A stretch of 64,000 nucleotides of DNA from Rhodobiaceae bacterium UBA7804 (GCA_002480495.1 DLCG01000005.1:217326-281325), one strand, 5' to 3'; counted from the stretch's first letter, positions 17,196 through 26,305 are shown. The notes: generated by a model from the letters alone, not told the origin. Numbers and translations are program-made.

Positions 17196-17546
17196 TCACT
17201 TCAGGCAGACGGCTTCGACATTGTTGCCGTCAGGGTCGATGAGGAAGGCGGCGTAATAGGTGGGCGCATAGTCGGCGCGGATGCCGGGCTTGCCATTGTC
17301 CTTGCCGCCCGCTTCGAGCCCCACTTCGTGGAACTTGTCCACCGCCGCGCGGCTCGGCGCCGTGAAGGCGAGGTGGATGCCTTTGCCCGCGCCTTTCGCG
17401 AGGTAGAGCGCGGCCGTCTTCGCGCCGAAGCCCTTCATCGCCGCATCGTCGTAACAGAGCTTTGCGCCCAGCGGTTTCAGCACCGCGCCGTAGAACCCGG
17501 CCGCCTTGCCGAGGTCCTTCACCTTCAATTCGATGTGGTCGTACAT
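17196..17546 (-). CDS. VOC (glyoxalase/bleomycin-resistance) family protein
   Basis: The 116-residue protein is one VOC module, with DHIELKVKDLGKAAGFYGAV at the start and FLIDPDGNNVEAVC at the end. The second motif holds the usual metal-ligand glutamate. Stand-alone VOC proteins of this size include dioxygenases, isomerases and antibiotic-binding proteins, so no reaction is assigned. The ATG at 17546 is preceded by GGAGGAC (in the reverse complement of gtcctcc), which fixes the start and excludes a longer reading to 17744. It sits between the AraC regulator (50 bp) and the SRPBCC gene (7 bp). Confidence 0.8.
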   Translation of the reverse strand: MYDHIELKVKDLGKAAGFYGAVLKPLGAKLCYDDAAMKGFGAKTAALYLAKGAGKGIHLAFTAPSRAAVDKFHEVGLEAGGKDNGKPGIRADYAPTYYAAFLIDPDGNNVEAVCLK

Positions 17547-17595
17547 CGTCTGTCCTCCGTCTGCGCCGGAGCCGTTCCCCGGCGCTTCTCGAAGG

Positions 17596-18447
17596 TCAGT
17601 CTGGCCGGGGCGGGGCGAGCCGTTCTTGGAGGAAGTTGCGCTCGCCTTTCGCCGCTTTCCGGAATTCGCGCGGTGAGACGCCCGCTGCCCGGCGGAAGGT
17701 ACGCACGAAATTCGACAGGTCGCCGAAGCCGACATCATAGGCAATGTCGGTCACGCTCCGCTCCCCGTCGGCGAGAAGGCGCGCCGCGTGGCGAAGCCGC
17801 GAACGCAGCAGATATTGATGCGGCGTCACGCCCAGCACTTTCGTGAAACTGCGCAGGAAATGATGCAGGCTGAGGCCCGCCTCGCGCGCCGTGTCTTCAA
17901 GCCCGATCTCGCGATGCGAATATTCGTCCATATAGAGCGCGGCGCGCACGGCGCGGCGGCGTTCGAGCGCGCTTGCGGCGCGTGTTTCTCCTCGCGTCCC
18001 TGTCGCGATTTCCACGAAGCGCCCGGCGAACATCAGTCCCGCCTCGTCCAGGCCGACATCGCTGCGGCCTTCGGCTGCCGCCTGCGCCAGTTCGCCCATC
18101 ACCATCATTTCCGGCAGAGGCGGCAGGTTCGTCAGGCGGCGCAGCGCCCTGTGTCCGCTGATCGCTTCCGCCAGTTCCGGTGCGAGCTGAAAGGAAAGGC
18201 ATTCGTCGCCGCAGACATGGTGGTCATGGGTGCACATGAATTCGTCGCCCGCATGGCCGACAAGGATCGAGCCCGCCACCATCTCCGCGTTCCGCCCCTG
18301 CGCGGCATAGCCGAAGCTCCCCTTCCGCACATAGGAAAGGGAAAAGACGCCGTGCCATTCGGGGTAGGGCGCTTCCCCCGGCCCGGCGTCGCACCGGTAA
18401 TCGACGGCCGCCACGGCGCCGCCGCTCAGTTGGGTCGCTGTCACCAT
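17596..18447 (-). CDS. AraC-family transcriptional regulator
   Basis: The 283-residue protein has an N-terminal cupin-like sensor region with several Cys and His residues (EFMCTHDHHVCGDECLSFQ). The C-terminal AraC DNA-binding domain has two helix-turn-helix motifs, the second with the family signature (SVTDIAYDVGFGDLSNFVRTFRR). It is the first gene of a probable AraC-VOC-SRPBCC operon and may control it. The Cys/His cluster suggests a metal or redox input, which is inference only. Confidence 0.88.
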   Translation of the reverse strand: MVTATQLSGGAVAAVDYRCDAGPGEAPYPEWHGVFSLSYVRKGSFGYAAQGRNAEMVAGSILVGHAGDEFMCTHDHHVCGDECLSFQLAPELAEAISGHRALRRLTNLPPLPEMMVMGELAQAAAEGRSDVGLDEAGLMFAGRFVEIATGTRGETRAASALERRRAVRAALYMDEYSHREIGLEDTAREAGLSLHHFLRSFTKVLGVTPHQYLLRSRLRHAARLLADGERSVTDIAYDVGFGDLSNFVRTFRRAAGVSPREFRKAAKGERNFLQERLAPPRPD

Positions 18448-18558
18448 GGGGCCAGTCTACGCCTCTCGCTGCGGACCCGCCACGGTGCCGGAAGGAAGCG
18501 GCCGGAACTTGGCAAAAATTGCTGCGGGGGCGGCATTCGCTGCCGCCCCTCGCACGCC

Positions 18559-19128
18559 CTACTGCTTGTGCGCCTCGAAGGAGATCGTGATCGGGATTTC
18601 GTCGCCGATCATGGCCGTCCACTTGTCCATGCCGAAGTCGGAGCGCTTCAGCGTCGTCGTGGCATTGAAGCCGATCACCTCGATCTTCTCCTCGGTCATC
18701 GGATAGGTGCCCTTCTTCGTGAAGGTCGTGTCGAGCGTCACGGGTTTCGTCACGCCATGCAGCGTGAGATCCCCTGTGATCTTGCCGGTCTTCTCGCCGG
18801 TCCGTTCGATCGATGTCGACTTGAAGGTCATCTGCGGATATTCGGCGACGTTCAGCAGATCTTCGCCACGCACATGTTCGTCGCGTTCCTTGTGTCCGGT
18901 ATCGACGCTCGCCGGATCGATCTTCACCTCGACGGAGCTCGCCTCCGGGTTCTCCTCGTCGAGCTCGATCGTGCCGCTTACATCGTTGAAGCGGCCATAG
19001 GTGGTGGAAAAGCCGAGATGATCGACCTCGAAGCCGACATACACATGCGAGGTGTCGATCCTGTAGGTATCGGCGAGCGCGGGCGTCGCGAGAAGGGCTA
19101 GGGCGGCGGCAATGCTGATCGGTTTCAT
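18559..19128 (-). CDS. YceI-family periplasmic lipid-binding protein
   Basis: The 189-residue protein has a signal peptide (MKPISIAAALALLATPALA). It then has a YceI lipocalin-like barrel: YRIDTSHVYVGFEVDHLG near the mature start, VDTGHKERDEHVRG in the middle and DKWTAMIGDEIPITISFEA at the end. YceI proteins hold polyisoprenoid-type lipids in the periplasm. The ATG at 19128 with GGAGGCCCCC just upstream is the clear start. Monocistronic, and divergent from the MFS gene. Confidence 0.92.
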   Translation of the reverse strand: MKPISIAAALALLATPALADTYRIDTSHVYVGFEVDHLGFSTTYGRFNDVSGTIELDEENPEASSVEVKIDPASVDTGHKERDEHVRGEDLLNVAEYPQMTFKSTSIERTGEKTGKITGDLTLHGVTKPVTLDTTFTKKGTYPMTEEKIEVIGFNATTTLKRSDFGMDKWTAMIGDEIPITISFEAHKQ

Positions 19129-19294
19129 GGGGGCCTCCGGTGCTGATGTCGGGGCGACGAGCTTAGTGACTTGGGCGCAAGGGGCAAGGTTTCGCGTCTT
19201 TCCGTGTCTTTTTTGCGGAAATTGGTGCTGGCGGTAAGTCCGTTTTTCGCCCTTAATCCGGCCCGTTCCAGAAGCGCCGGAGGAGGGCGCGTCC

Positions 19295-20548
19295 ATGTCT
19301 GCCCCGGCTTCCCGCCTCTACATCGTCTCGCTTGTCGGCATTCTCTGTCTCGTCTTCATGGTGAGCCAGTTCCTTCGCTCCTCCACAGGCGTCATCGCGC
19401 CAAACCTCATGGAGGATCTGGGGCTCAGACCGGAAGGGCTTGGCCTCCTCTCGGGCGCCTTCTTCCTTTCCTTCGCCTTCTCGCAGATCCCGGTCGGCAT
19501 CCTGCTCGACCGCTATGGCGCGCGCGTCACCATGATCGGCTCGGTCGGTATTGCCGTTCTGGGCTGTTTCGCCTTCGCCTTCGCGCAGAGCGAGGTCGAG
19601 CTTACCGCCGCGCGCGTGCTCATGGGGCTTGGCTGCTCCTCCATGCTCATGGGCCCCTTGATGATCTATCGCCGCTGGTTTCCGGCGGAGCGTTTCGCCT
19701 CGCTCTCCGGCATCCAGATTTCGCTCGGCACGATCGGCGCGCTGATGGCGACGGCGCCGCTTGCCTTCACGACGGAGCTTTTCGGCTGGCGGGAGAGCTT
19801 CATGGGCGTCGGCGTCATCACCCTCGTGCTGGCGGTTGCGATGGGCTTCATCGCGCGCGATACGCCGCCCGGCGTCGCCCCGCCGCCGCGTTCCTCCGAG
19901 ACGCTCCGCCAGAGCATCGGCGGTACGGCAGAGGTCGCGCGGGACCGTTCCGTCTGGCCGCTCTTCATCATGATCTCCTGCGGCTATGCGAGTTTCGCCG
20001 CCATGCAGGCGCTCTGGGTCGCGCCCTATCTCTCCGACGTGCATGGGCTGGACCTCACGGCGCGCGGCCATGTCCTTTTCGGCATGACGGGCGGGCAGGT
20101 CGTCGGTCTCTATCTCTGGGGTCATGCCGAGCGGCTCACCGGCAGCATCAAGAAGCCGATCATGGCGGGCGCCTTTCTCTCCGCCGCGATGCTCGCCCTG
20201 CTCGCCGCGCTCGATCATCCGCCGCTCTGGCTCGTCACCACGCTTTTCGTCCTGCTCGGCCTCAATGCCGGCTATACGCCGCTCCTCCTCGCGCATGGCC
20301 GCCTCGTCTTTCCCGACAGGCTCGCCGGCCGCGGCATCACGCTTCTCAATTTCGGCAACATGACGGGCGTCTTCGCGCTGCAGGCGCTGACCGGTGCGCT
20401 GATCGGCCTTCTCTGGCGTTCCGGCGTCGGCACGGAGGCGGGATACCGCCTCACCTTCGCCTCGCTTGCGCTCGTGCTCCTCGCCGCGCTCGCCTATTAT
20501 TCGACCATCCGCGATACCAGTTCCCGCGCCGTCATGGAGCGCGGCTGA
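19295..20548 (+). CDS. Major facilitator superfamily transporter
   Basis: The 417-residue protein has about 12 hydrophobic segments and the MFS A-motif-like IPVGILLDRYGARVTM between helices 2 and 3. GGAGGAGGGCGCGTCC precedes the ATG at 19295, which fixes the start. The substrate is unknown; the general shape recalls NarK/OFA-like anion:proton symporters. It is followed 16 bp later by the PNPOx-like gene, so the three genes to 21805 may form one transcript. Confidence 0.85.
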   Translation: MSAPASRLYIVSLVGILCLVFMVSQFLRSSTGVIAPNLMEDLGLRPEGLGLLSGAFFLSFAFSQIPVGILLDRYGARVTMIGSVGIAVLGCFAFAFAQSEVELTAARVLMGLGCSSMLMGPLMIYRRWFPAERFASLSGIQISLGTIGALMATAPLAFTTELFGWRESFMGVGVITLVLAVAMGFIARDTPPGVAPPPRSSETLRQSIGGTAEVARDRSVWPLFIMISCGYASFAAMQALWVAPYLSDVHGLDLTARGHVLFGMTGGQVVGLYLWGHAERLTGSIKKPIMAGAFLSAAMLALLAALDHPPLWLVTTLFVLLGLNAGYTPLLLAHGRLVFPDRLAGRGITLLNFGNMTGVFALQALTGALIGLLWRSGVGTEAGYRLTFASLALVLLAALAYYSTIRDTSSRAVMERG

Positions 20549-20564
20549 CGCACAGGAGAGGAAA

Positions 20565-21113
20565 ATGGCAAAGCAGTTCCCGTCGATCACGCCCGAACTC
20601 AAGGCGTTCATCGAGCGCCAGCACATTTTCTTCACCGCCTCGGCCACGGCCGACAGCCGCATCAATCTCTCCCCCAAGGGGCTCGACGGGCTGCGCGTCA
20701 CCGGCGAGAACGAAGTCGTCTTCCTCAACCTCACCGGCAGCGGCAACGAGACGGCGGCCCATCTTCTCGCCGACGGACGCCTCACCATCATGTTCTGTGC
20801 CTTTGAGGGCCCGCCCATGATCCTGCGTCTCTATGGGCGCGGGCGCTGTGTCCCTCGCGGCTCGGAGGAATATGCGCGTTACCTCGAAAGCGCCTTCGGC
20901 GGTGAAGAGCCTGCGGGCGCGCGCCAGATCGTCATCCAGGATATCGACCTTGTGCAGACCTCTTGCGGCTTCGGCGTGCCGCTCTACGACTACAGGCAAG
21001 AACGCCCCTCGCTCGTCCGCTGGGCGGAAGCGAAGGGCGAGGACGGCATTCGCGACTACTGGCGCGAGAAGAACATGGTGAGCATGGACGGGCTCTCGAC
21101 GGGGATGGACTGA
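20565..21113 (+). CDS. Pyridoxamine 5'-phosphate oxidase-like flavin protein
   Basis: The 182-residue split-barrel flavin-binding protein has the conserved opening IERQHIFFTASATADSRINL, then SPKGLDG and NETAAHLLADGRLTIMF. Members reduce or oxidise small molecules with FMN, F420 or haem; only the family is assignable. Start: ATG at 20565, preceded by a strong AGGAGAGGAAA site. The stop TGA overlaps the ATG of the next gene by one base. Confidence 0.85.
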   Translation: MAKQFPSITPELKAFIERQHIFFTASATADSRINLSPKGLDGLRVTGENEVVFLNLTGSGNETAAHLLADGRLTIMFCAFEGPPMILRLYGRGRCVPRGSEEYARYLESAFGGEEPAGARQIVIQDIDLVQTSCGFGVPLYDYRQERPSLVRWAEAKGEDGIRDYWREKNMVSMDGLSTGMD

Positions 21114-21805
21114 TGCTGACGTCATTTGCCGAAAACATCTGGATTGCCGACGGTCCGATCGTCGATGCTGCGCTCGGCTTCCATTATCCGACACGCATGG
21201 CCGTTATCCGGCTTTCCGGCGGCGGCCTCTTCGTCTGGTCCCCCGTGCCGCTGACGGAGGAGCTTCGCGCGGGCGTGGCGGCATTGGGCGAGGTCCGTCA
21301 CATCGTCGCGCCGAACTCGCTTCACCACCTCTTTATTCCCGAATGGGCCGCCGCCTTTCCTGCGGCGAAGCTTCATGCCGCGCCCGGCCTTGCTAAGAAG
21401 CGCAAGGACATCGCCTTCGACAGCGAGCTCGGCGACGAGGCACCGTCCGGCTGGGCGGGCGAGATCGATCAGGCGGTGATGCGCGGCAACACGATTACGG
21501 AGGAAGTCGTCTTCTTCCATGCGAAGAGCGGCACGGTCCTCTTCACCGATCTCGTGCAGCATCTGCCGCAAGGCTGGTACAGGGGGTGGCGCGCCATCGT
21601 CGCGAAGCTCGACCTCATGTCGGCGCCGGAAGCTTCCGTCCCGCGGAAATTCCGTCTGGCCTTCACCGGTCGTCGTGCCGCCCGCGCTGCGCTCGCCCGC
21701 GTTCTGGAGTGGCCATCTGAAAAAGTACTGATGGCGCATGGCGCTCCCGTCACGCAGGACGCGAGAGCCTTCCTTGCGAGGGCCTTCGGGTGGCTCAGCC
21801 GGTAG
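21113..21805 (+). CDS. DUF4336 protein, metallo-beta-lactamase-like fold
   Basis: The 230-residue protein of the DUF4336 type has a conserved opening (FAENIWIADGPIV), HHLFIPEW in the position of the beta-lactamase metal motif and SGTVLFTDLVQHLP toward the end. The classic HxHxDH zinc motif is missing, so hydrolase activity is uncertain. It is coupled to the preceding PNPOx-like gene by a TGATG overlap. No function is known to me for this family. Confidence 0.75.
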   Translation: MLTSFAENIWIADGPIVDAALGFHYPTRMAVIRLSGGGLFVWSPVPLTEELRAGVAALGEVRHIVAPNSLHHLFIPEWAAAFPAAKLHAAPGLAKKRKDIAFDSELGDEAPSGWAGEIDQAVMRGNTITEEVVFFHAKSGTVLFTDLVQHLPQGWYRGWRAIVAKLDLMSAPEASVPRKFRLAFTGRRAARAALARVLEWPSEKVLMAHGAPVTQDARAFLARAFGWLSR

Positions 21806-21854
21806 ACGCCAATTTCTCTTCTCATCATCCCCGGGGAGGGTGGGCGGTGAGGTT

Positions 21855-23048
21855 CTACGCCGTCGCCACGGCCTCTCTCGGCGCCGTCACCTCTTGCTCC
21901 ACCGGCATCTCTTCCAGCGCGAGGTTGGTGATGAACTGCCGCGCGCAGGCGTCCCATGCGAAATTCATCGCATAGGCGCGGGCATCTTCGCGGTTGAGCC
22001 GGAGCGCCTTCATGCAGGCGCTCTTGAGATCGTCGTCCAGCGCGCCGGCCTTCGCGCCCTCCGGCGTGAAGGCGAGGACGTCGCCCGGTCCCTGCACCGG
22101 ATAGCCCGCGACGGGCGTTCCCGCGGCCATGGCCTCGATGAGGACGAGGCCGAACGTGTCGGTCCTGCTCGGAAACACGAAGACATCCGCCGCCGCATAG
22201 GCTTCCGCCAGTTCTGCGCCGAAAAGGGGCCCGGCGAAATGCGCGTCGGGAAATTTCTTCTTGAGGTGTTCGAGGCGCGGTCCGTCGCCCACCACCATCT
22301 TGGTGCCCGGCAAGTCGAGTTCGAGGAAGGCGTCGATGTTCTTTTCGACCGCGACGCGCCCGACATTGAGCCAGACAGGGCGGGGCAGCCCACGCGGATG
22401 CGCATCCGCGAGGTCGGGGCGGGGCTTGTAGAGTTCGGTGTCGACGCCGCGCGACCAGATCACGGGTTCGCCGAAGCCGCGCTGGCGAAGTTCGTCCTGC
22501 AGCGAGGGCGTCGCCACCATCAGCGCCGTCGATTTCGCGTGGAAGCGGCGCAGGAACCAGTAGCCCGCGGCAAGCGGGATGCCCGTGCGCGCGTTCAGAT
22601 ATTCGGCAAAACGCGTGTGGAAGGAAGTCGAGAAGGGAATGCCCTTGCGGATGCAGAAGCTCCGCGCGGCCATGCCCAGCGGTCCTTCCGTCGCGATGTG
22701 GATCGCGTTCGGGTTCGCTTCCTTGATCATCCGCGCGACCTTGCGGCCCGGAAAGAGCGCGAGGCGGATTTCCGGATAGGTCGGCATCGGTACGGTGGTG
22801 AACTGGTCCGGCGTGATGAAGGTCACTTCATGGCCGAGCGAGGTCAGGTTCTGGATCAGCTGCTGCAGCGTGCGCACCACGCCGTTCACCTGCGGCGGCG
22901 CCGCGTCGGAAACGATCACGATACGCAGCGTCTCGCAGAAGCGGCCCACGTCGCGGGGCAGCGGGCGCCCGCGCAGGCGGCCGAGAAGTCTCGCCACGCG
23001 GCGCTTCTTGCGGGGCGTGGAGGGCAGGGGATCGGAAGTATGGGGCAT
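21855..23048 (-). CDS. agt: GT4-family glycosyltransferase, Agt-like (diacylglycerol glycosyltransferase candidate)
   Basis: The 397-residue GT-B enzyme has the donor-side motif GLVLIEAMAAGTPVAGYPVQ (the E-X7-E type signature) and an acceptor-side opening LRIVIVSDAAPPQVNGVVRT. In rhizobia and SAR11 a GT4 enzyme called Agt sits directly beside the phospholipase PlcP and glycosylates diacylglycerol to make glycolipids when phosphate is scarce. The same gene order is seen here, one base after the metallophosphoesterase stop. Other GT4 sugar transferases remain possible. The ATG at 23048 is chosen because the longer extension is read from within the upstream gene and looks random. Confidence 0.8.
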   Translation of the reverse strand: MPHTSDPLPSTPRKKRRVARLLGRLRGRPLPRDVGRFCETLRIVIVSDAAPPQVNGVVRTLQQLIQNLTSLGHEVTFITPDQFTTVPMPTYPEIRLALFPGRKVARMIKEANPNAIHIATEGPLGMAARSFCIRKGIPFSTSFHTRFAEYLNARTGIPLAAGYWFLRRFHAKSTALMVATPSLQDELRQRGFGEPVIWSRGVDTELYKPRPDLADAHPRGLPRPVWLNVGRVAVEKNIDAFLELDLPGTKMVVGDGPRLEHLKKKFPDAHFAGPLFGAELAEAYAAADVFVFPSRTDTFGLVLIEAMAAGTPVAGYPVQGPGDVLAFTPEGAKAGALDDDLKSACMKALRLNREDARAYAMNFAWDACARQFITNLALEEMPVEQEVTAPREAVATA

Positions 23049-23049
23049 G

Positions 23050-24021
23050 TCAGGCAGCCGTTGGCACCGTTTGGGGCATGTCTTCTTCATCGGCCGGTTC
23101 CGTCTCGCCATTCGCGAGTTCCGTGTCCCAGGAGAAGGTCTGCCAGGTGATGAGGGTAAGCGCGCCCGTCTCGTCCTCGGAGAGCGCCGTGCAGCTTTCC
23201 ACCCAGTCGCCGTCGTTGCAGTAGAGAACGCCGTCGAAGTCGCGGATCTCCGCATGGTGGATATGGCCGCAGATCACGCCGTCGACGCCGCGCTCTCGTG
23301 CGGAGCGGGCGACGGCCTGTTCGTAGCTCGAAATATATTCGACCGCGTTCTTCACGCGGTTCTTCAGGTAGGCCGAGAGCGACCAGTAGGGCATGCCGAA
23401 GAAGCGGCGGATCTCGTGCAGCCAGTTGTTCAGCGCCAGCGCGATGCCATAGGCGCGGTCGCCGAGATGGGCGAGCCACTTGGCATATTTCACCACGCTG
23501 TCGAACTGGTCGCCATGGATGACAAGGAATTGCCGTCCGTCCGCCGTTTCGTGGATCGCTTCGCCGATCACGTCCACGCCGCCGAAGTTGAGGCCGGTAT
23601 AGTCGCGCAGCGCTTCGTCGTGGTTGCCGGGCACATAGATAATCGTCGCGCCCTTGCGCGCCTTGCGCAGGAGTTCCTGCACCACGGCGTTGTGCGCCGC
23701 GTTCCAGTACCAGGAGCGCTTGATGCGCCAGCCGTCGATGATGTCGCCAACGAGGTAGAAGGTTTCGGCGTCGTTGTGCCGGAGGAAGTCGAGCAGAAGC
23801 TCCGCCTTGCATCCGGGCGTGCCGAGGTGAATGTCGGAAAGAAAGAGCGTGCGGTGCTGCTTGCGGTGCTTGGGCCGGGGGCCGAGCAATCTTTCGTCGA
23901 GGCCGTTTCGGCGTGCCCTCAGGCGGGCAGCCTCCTTGCGGGCCTTCTTCGCGGCCTTGGCGGGTTTTTCCGTCGCCAGACCGCGGGACTTATCGAAAAG
24001 GGTCGTATCGAACAGTGTCAT
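23050..24021 (-). CDS. plcP: Calcineurin-type metallophosphoesterase, PlcP-like phospholipase C candidate
   Basis: The 323-residue enzyme has the metallophosphoesterase motifs in order: LFLSDIHLG, LVGDIIDGW, VPGNHDE, VIHGDQFD and ICGHIHHAEI. These bind two metal ions. Databases often label such proteins UDP-2,3-diacylglucosamine diphosphatase. The rhizobial PlcP phospholipase C, which cuts phosphatidylcholine and phosphatidylethanolamine to diacylglycerol under phosphate limitation, belongs to the same group. The one-base spacing to an Agt-like glycosyltransferase favours PlcP. A basic N-terminal tail (about 1-55) is probably an interfacial membrane contact. A PHO-box-like repeat lies about 105 bp upstream. 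Confidence 0.8.
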   Translation of the reverse strand: MTLFDTTLFDKSRGLATEKPAKAAKKARKEAARLRARRNGLDERLLGPRPKHRKQHRTLFLSDIHLGTPGCKAELLLDFLRHNDAETFYLVGDIIDGWRIKRSWYWNAAHNAVVQELLRKARKGATIIYVPGNHDEALRDYTGLNFGGVDVIGEAIHETADGRQFLVIHGDQFDSVVKYAKWLAHLGDRAYGIALALNNWLHEIRRFFGMPYWSLSAYLKNRVKNAVEYISSYEQAVARSARERGVDGVICGHIHHAEIRDFDGVLYCNDGDWVESCTALSEDETGALTLITWQTFSWDTELANGETEPADEEDMPQTVPTAA

Positions 24022-24125
24022 ATGCCCGATCTTTCATCGCGCCAATCTCGTGCTGCGCGGTTAGTGCGAATCGTTTTCCTGTCTTCTTTCACGCCGGGAA
24101 TATGGGTGCGCTGCAACAAGGTATC

Positions 24126-24154
24126 GTGACGTTTGCATGACTATTTTGTGACAG
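24126..24154. promoter_or_regulatory. Triple direct-repeat operator (TGAC every 11 bp), PHO-box-like
   Basis: TGAC occurs at 24127, 24138 and 24149, exactly 11 bp apart. On the minus strand the same DNA reads CTGTCAC-N4-TAGTCAT-N4-ACGTCAC, the 7+4 layout of a three-repeat PHO box. The site is about 105 bp from the PlcP-like start on one side and about 95 bp from the response-regulator start on the other. A near copy lies at 28882. OmpR-class regulators bind such one-turn direct repeats. Confidence 0.65.
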
Positions 24155-24248
24155 TCGCGGCCGCCGGTTGCGGCGTTCGGTCCGTTAAGCGTCTGGCGTG
24201 GCAGCGCTTTTCCCGTGCTAGGCTGCGGGCAGAGAGAACGGGTCTTAC

Positions 24249-24923
24249 ATGCGCGTATTGATTGTCGAGGATAACCGCCGCCTTTCGGCGCTCATCGCAA
24301 AGGGCTGCGAGACGGCAGGCTTCGCCGCGGATACTTGCGACGATCTGGAAGGTGCGCGCGCCGCGCTCGATACCGTCCGCTATGATGTGGCGGTGCTCGA
24401 TCTCGGCCTTCCCGATGGCGACGGGCTCGATCTTCTGGCTTCTCTCCGCCAGAAGGGAAGCGAGCTGCCGGTGCTCGTGCTCACGGCGCGCGACGCGCTG
24501 GAATCCCGCGTCGAGGGTCTCAATGCCGGGGCGGACGACTATCTCCTCAAACCCTTTGCGATGGAGGAACTGATCGCGCGTCTCCGCGCGCTTCTCCGCC
24601 GTCCCGGGCAGGCGCTGGGGCGCAAGCTCACCGCGGGCAATGTCGAATTCGACACGGTGGCGCGCGAGGTCTCGGTTGGCGGCGTGCCTGCCGTCTTCTC
24701 GCGGCGGGAGACCGACCTTCTCGAAATCCTGCTCCGCCGCCAGGGCAGGGTGGTCCCCAAGGACGCTATCGAGGAAGGCCTCTATGCCTTCGGCGACGAG
24801 GTTTCCTCCAATACGGTCGAGGTCGCGGTCCATCGCCTGCGCAAGCGTCTTGCGGATGCGGGAGCCGATATCGAGGTGCATACGCTGCGCGGCATCGGCT
24901 ATGTCTTGAGTCCGGCAACATGA
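24249..24923 (+). CDS. OmpR/PhoB-class response regulator (PmrA/QseB-like)
   Basis: The 224-residue regulator has an N-terminal receiver with the phospho-acceptor Asp-51 in VAVLDLGLPDGDG, the TAR switch (VLVLTARDA) and LKPF lysine. A C-terminal winged-helix DNA-binding domain ends in NTVEVAVHRLRKRL and RGIGYVL. It is closest in style to PmrA/BasR and QseB regulators. Its stop overlaps the ATG of its sensor kinase by four bases, and the phosphoethanolamine transferase and PAP2 genes follow. It is a reasonable candidate to bind the TGAC repeats upstream of itself. Confidence 0.9.
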   Translation: MRVLIVEDNRRLSALIAKGCETAGFAADTCDDLEGARAALDTVRYDVAVLDLGLPDGDGLDLLASLRQKGSELPVLVLTARDALESRVEGLNAGADDYLLKPFAMEELIARLRALLRRPGQALGRKLTAGNVEFDTVAREVSVGGVPAVFSRRETDLLEILLRRQGRVVPKDAIEEGLYAFGDEVSSNTVEVAVHRLRKRLADAGADIEVHTLRGIGYVLSPAT

Positions 24924-26305
24924 CCCGCATTTTTCGCGATTTCTGGGATTCCTCGCTCACCGCGCGCCTCACGCGGCGTGTGCTCGTCATCGTTGCGGCA
25001 ACCTTTTTGCTGCTGCTTGCGATCCTGAAAATCCAGTACCTGATGGAGCGGGATTCGCTCCGGGACGCCACGCTTCAGATGCAGGCTTACGACATCTCGT
25101 CGCGTACGATCGTCGACGAGAGCGGCGCTCCGAAAGTTGTGCTTCCCGAGGGCCTTCACGCTGCCTATTCGCGCCCGGACCGTCCCTATGTCTATCTCAT
25201 TCTCGATGGAGAGGGCCGCGTTCTTGCTTCGTCGCACGGCATGGAAGAGCCGCTTGCGCCCGTTCCGGCGCAGGGGGAGGACCCGCTGTTCCGCAATGTC
25301 GATCTCAGCACTGGCATCGACTATTACGGCATAACCGTTCCGCTCGGGAACACGCCATTCCATGTGCAGGTCGCACAGGGCCCCGCTCACTCCGATGTGC
25401 TCGAGGACTCGCTCATCGAGGAGTTCCTGGAGCATTCCTGGCCTTTCCTTCTCGCCCTCGCGCTCGGCATTTCCGCCGTTACCGTCTGGACGGTGCGCCA
25501 GTCGCTCGCGCCTGTCCGCCGTCTCTCCTACATGGCGCGCAACATCGGCCCCGCATCGCTCGACCGCCGCCTGCCGGAGGATAATCTCCCCTCCGAGATC
25601 ACGCCGCTCGTTCATGCGGTCAACACATCGCTCCAGCGTATCGAAAGCGGCTACAGGCGCGAGCGCGAGTTCACGGCCAATGCCGCGCATGAGCTCCGCA
25701 CGCCGCTCGCGGTTCTCAAGGCCAACATCGAAACTCTGTCGAGCCTCGAGGAGGTGCCTCAACTCATCGAGGAACTCGGCGATATAGAGCGGCTCGTGAC
25801 GCAGCTTCTCCGTCTTGCGCAGGTGGACAATCTGGTGCTGCGGCCCGGCGAGGAGGCGGATCTTCATGCGGTTGCGCTTGCCGTCGCACAGCAGCTCGCG
25901 TCGATGGCGCTTGCCTCCGGCAAGTCGATCGAACTTACGGGCGAGCAGGGGCGTGTTCCCGTTCGAGGTCATGCGGATTTTCTCGCGCTCGCCCTTCGCA
26001 ATCTGGTCGAGAATGCGCTTGCCCATGCGCCCCGTTCCACAAGCGTCGAGATACGGGTCGGTGCGGATGCAAGCGTTTCCGTGATCGACGAGGGCCCCGG
26101 CGTTTCCCAAGGAGATACCGCCCGCATCTTCGAGCGTTTCGTCCGCGTGAAGCCCGGCGCCTACAAGGGGGCGGGGCTCGGTCTTTCCATCGCCCAGCGG
26201 GTCGCCGCCGCGCATGGCGGCAGCATAAGCGTCGGCCGGGAACCGGGCAGGGGGGCCGTTTTTACCCTCAAATTGCCCGGAGATCCGCCGGTTTCGGCCC
26301 CGTAA
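24920..26305 (+). CDS. Membrane sensor histidine kinase (PmrB/QseC-like)
   Basis: The 461-residue kinase has a first membrane segment at about 17-34 and a periplasmic sensor of about 130 residues rich in Asp and Glu (LEDSLIEEFLEHSWP just before the second segment). The second membrane segment at about 172-190 is followed by a HAMP-like linker and HisKA with His-257 in NAAHELRTPLAVL. The HATPase domain has NLVENALAHA, DEGPGV and GAGLGLSIAQRV. Acidic periplasmic loops are typical of cation- or peptide-sensing kinases such as PmrB. ATGA overlap with the regulator gene indicates coupling. Confidence 0.92.
   Translation: MTRIFRDFWDSSLTARLTRRVLVIVAATFLLLLAILKIQYLMERDSLRDATLQMQAYDISSRTIVDESGAPKVVLPEGLHAAYSRPDRPYVYLILDGEGRVLASSHGMEEPLAPVPAQGEDPLFRNVDLSTGIDYYGITVPLGNTPFHVQVAQGPAHSDVLEDSLIEEFLEHSWPFLLALALGISAVTVWTVRQSLAPVRRLSYMARNIGPASLDRRLPEDNLPSEITPLVHAVNTSLQRIESGYRREREFTANAAHELRTPLAVLKANIETLSSLEEVPQLIEELGDIERLVTQLLRLAQVDNLVLRPGEEADLHAVALAVAQQLASMALASGKSIELTGEQGRVPVRGHADFLALALRNLVENALAHAPRSTSVEIRVGADASVSVIDEGPGVSQGDTARIFERFVRVKPGAYKGAGLGLSIAQRVAAAHGGSISVGREPGRGAVFTLKLPGDPPVSAP

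Noticed and set aside
23050..24021. LpxH-type UDP-2,3-diacylglucosamine diphosphatase as the main call
   Set aside because: The motif set cannot exclude it, but the one-base spacing to an Agt-like transferase and the PHO-box-like upstream repeat favour a PlcP role; kept as the alternative.
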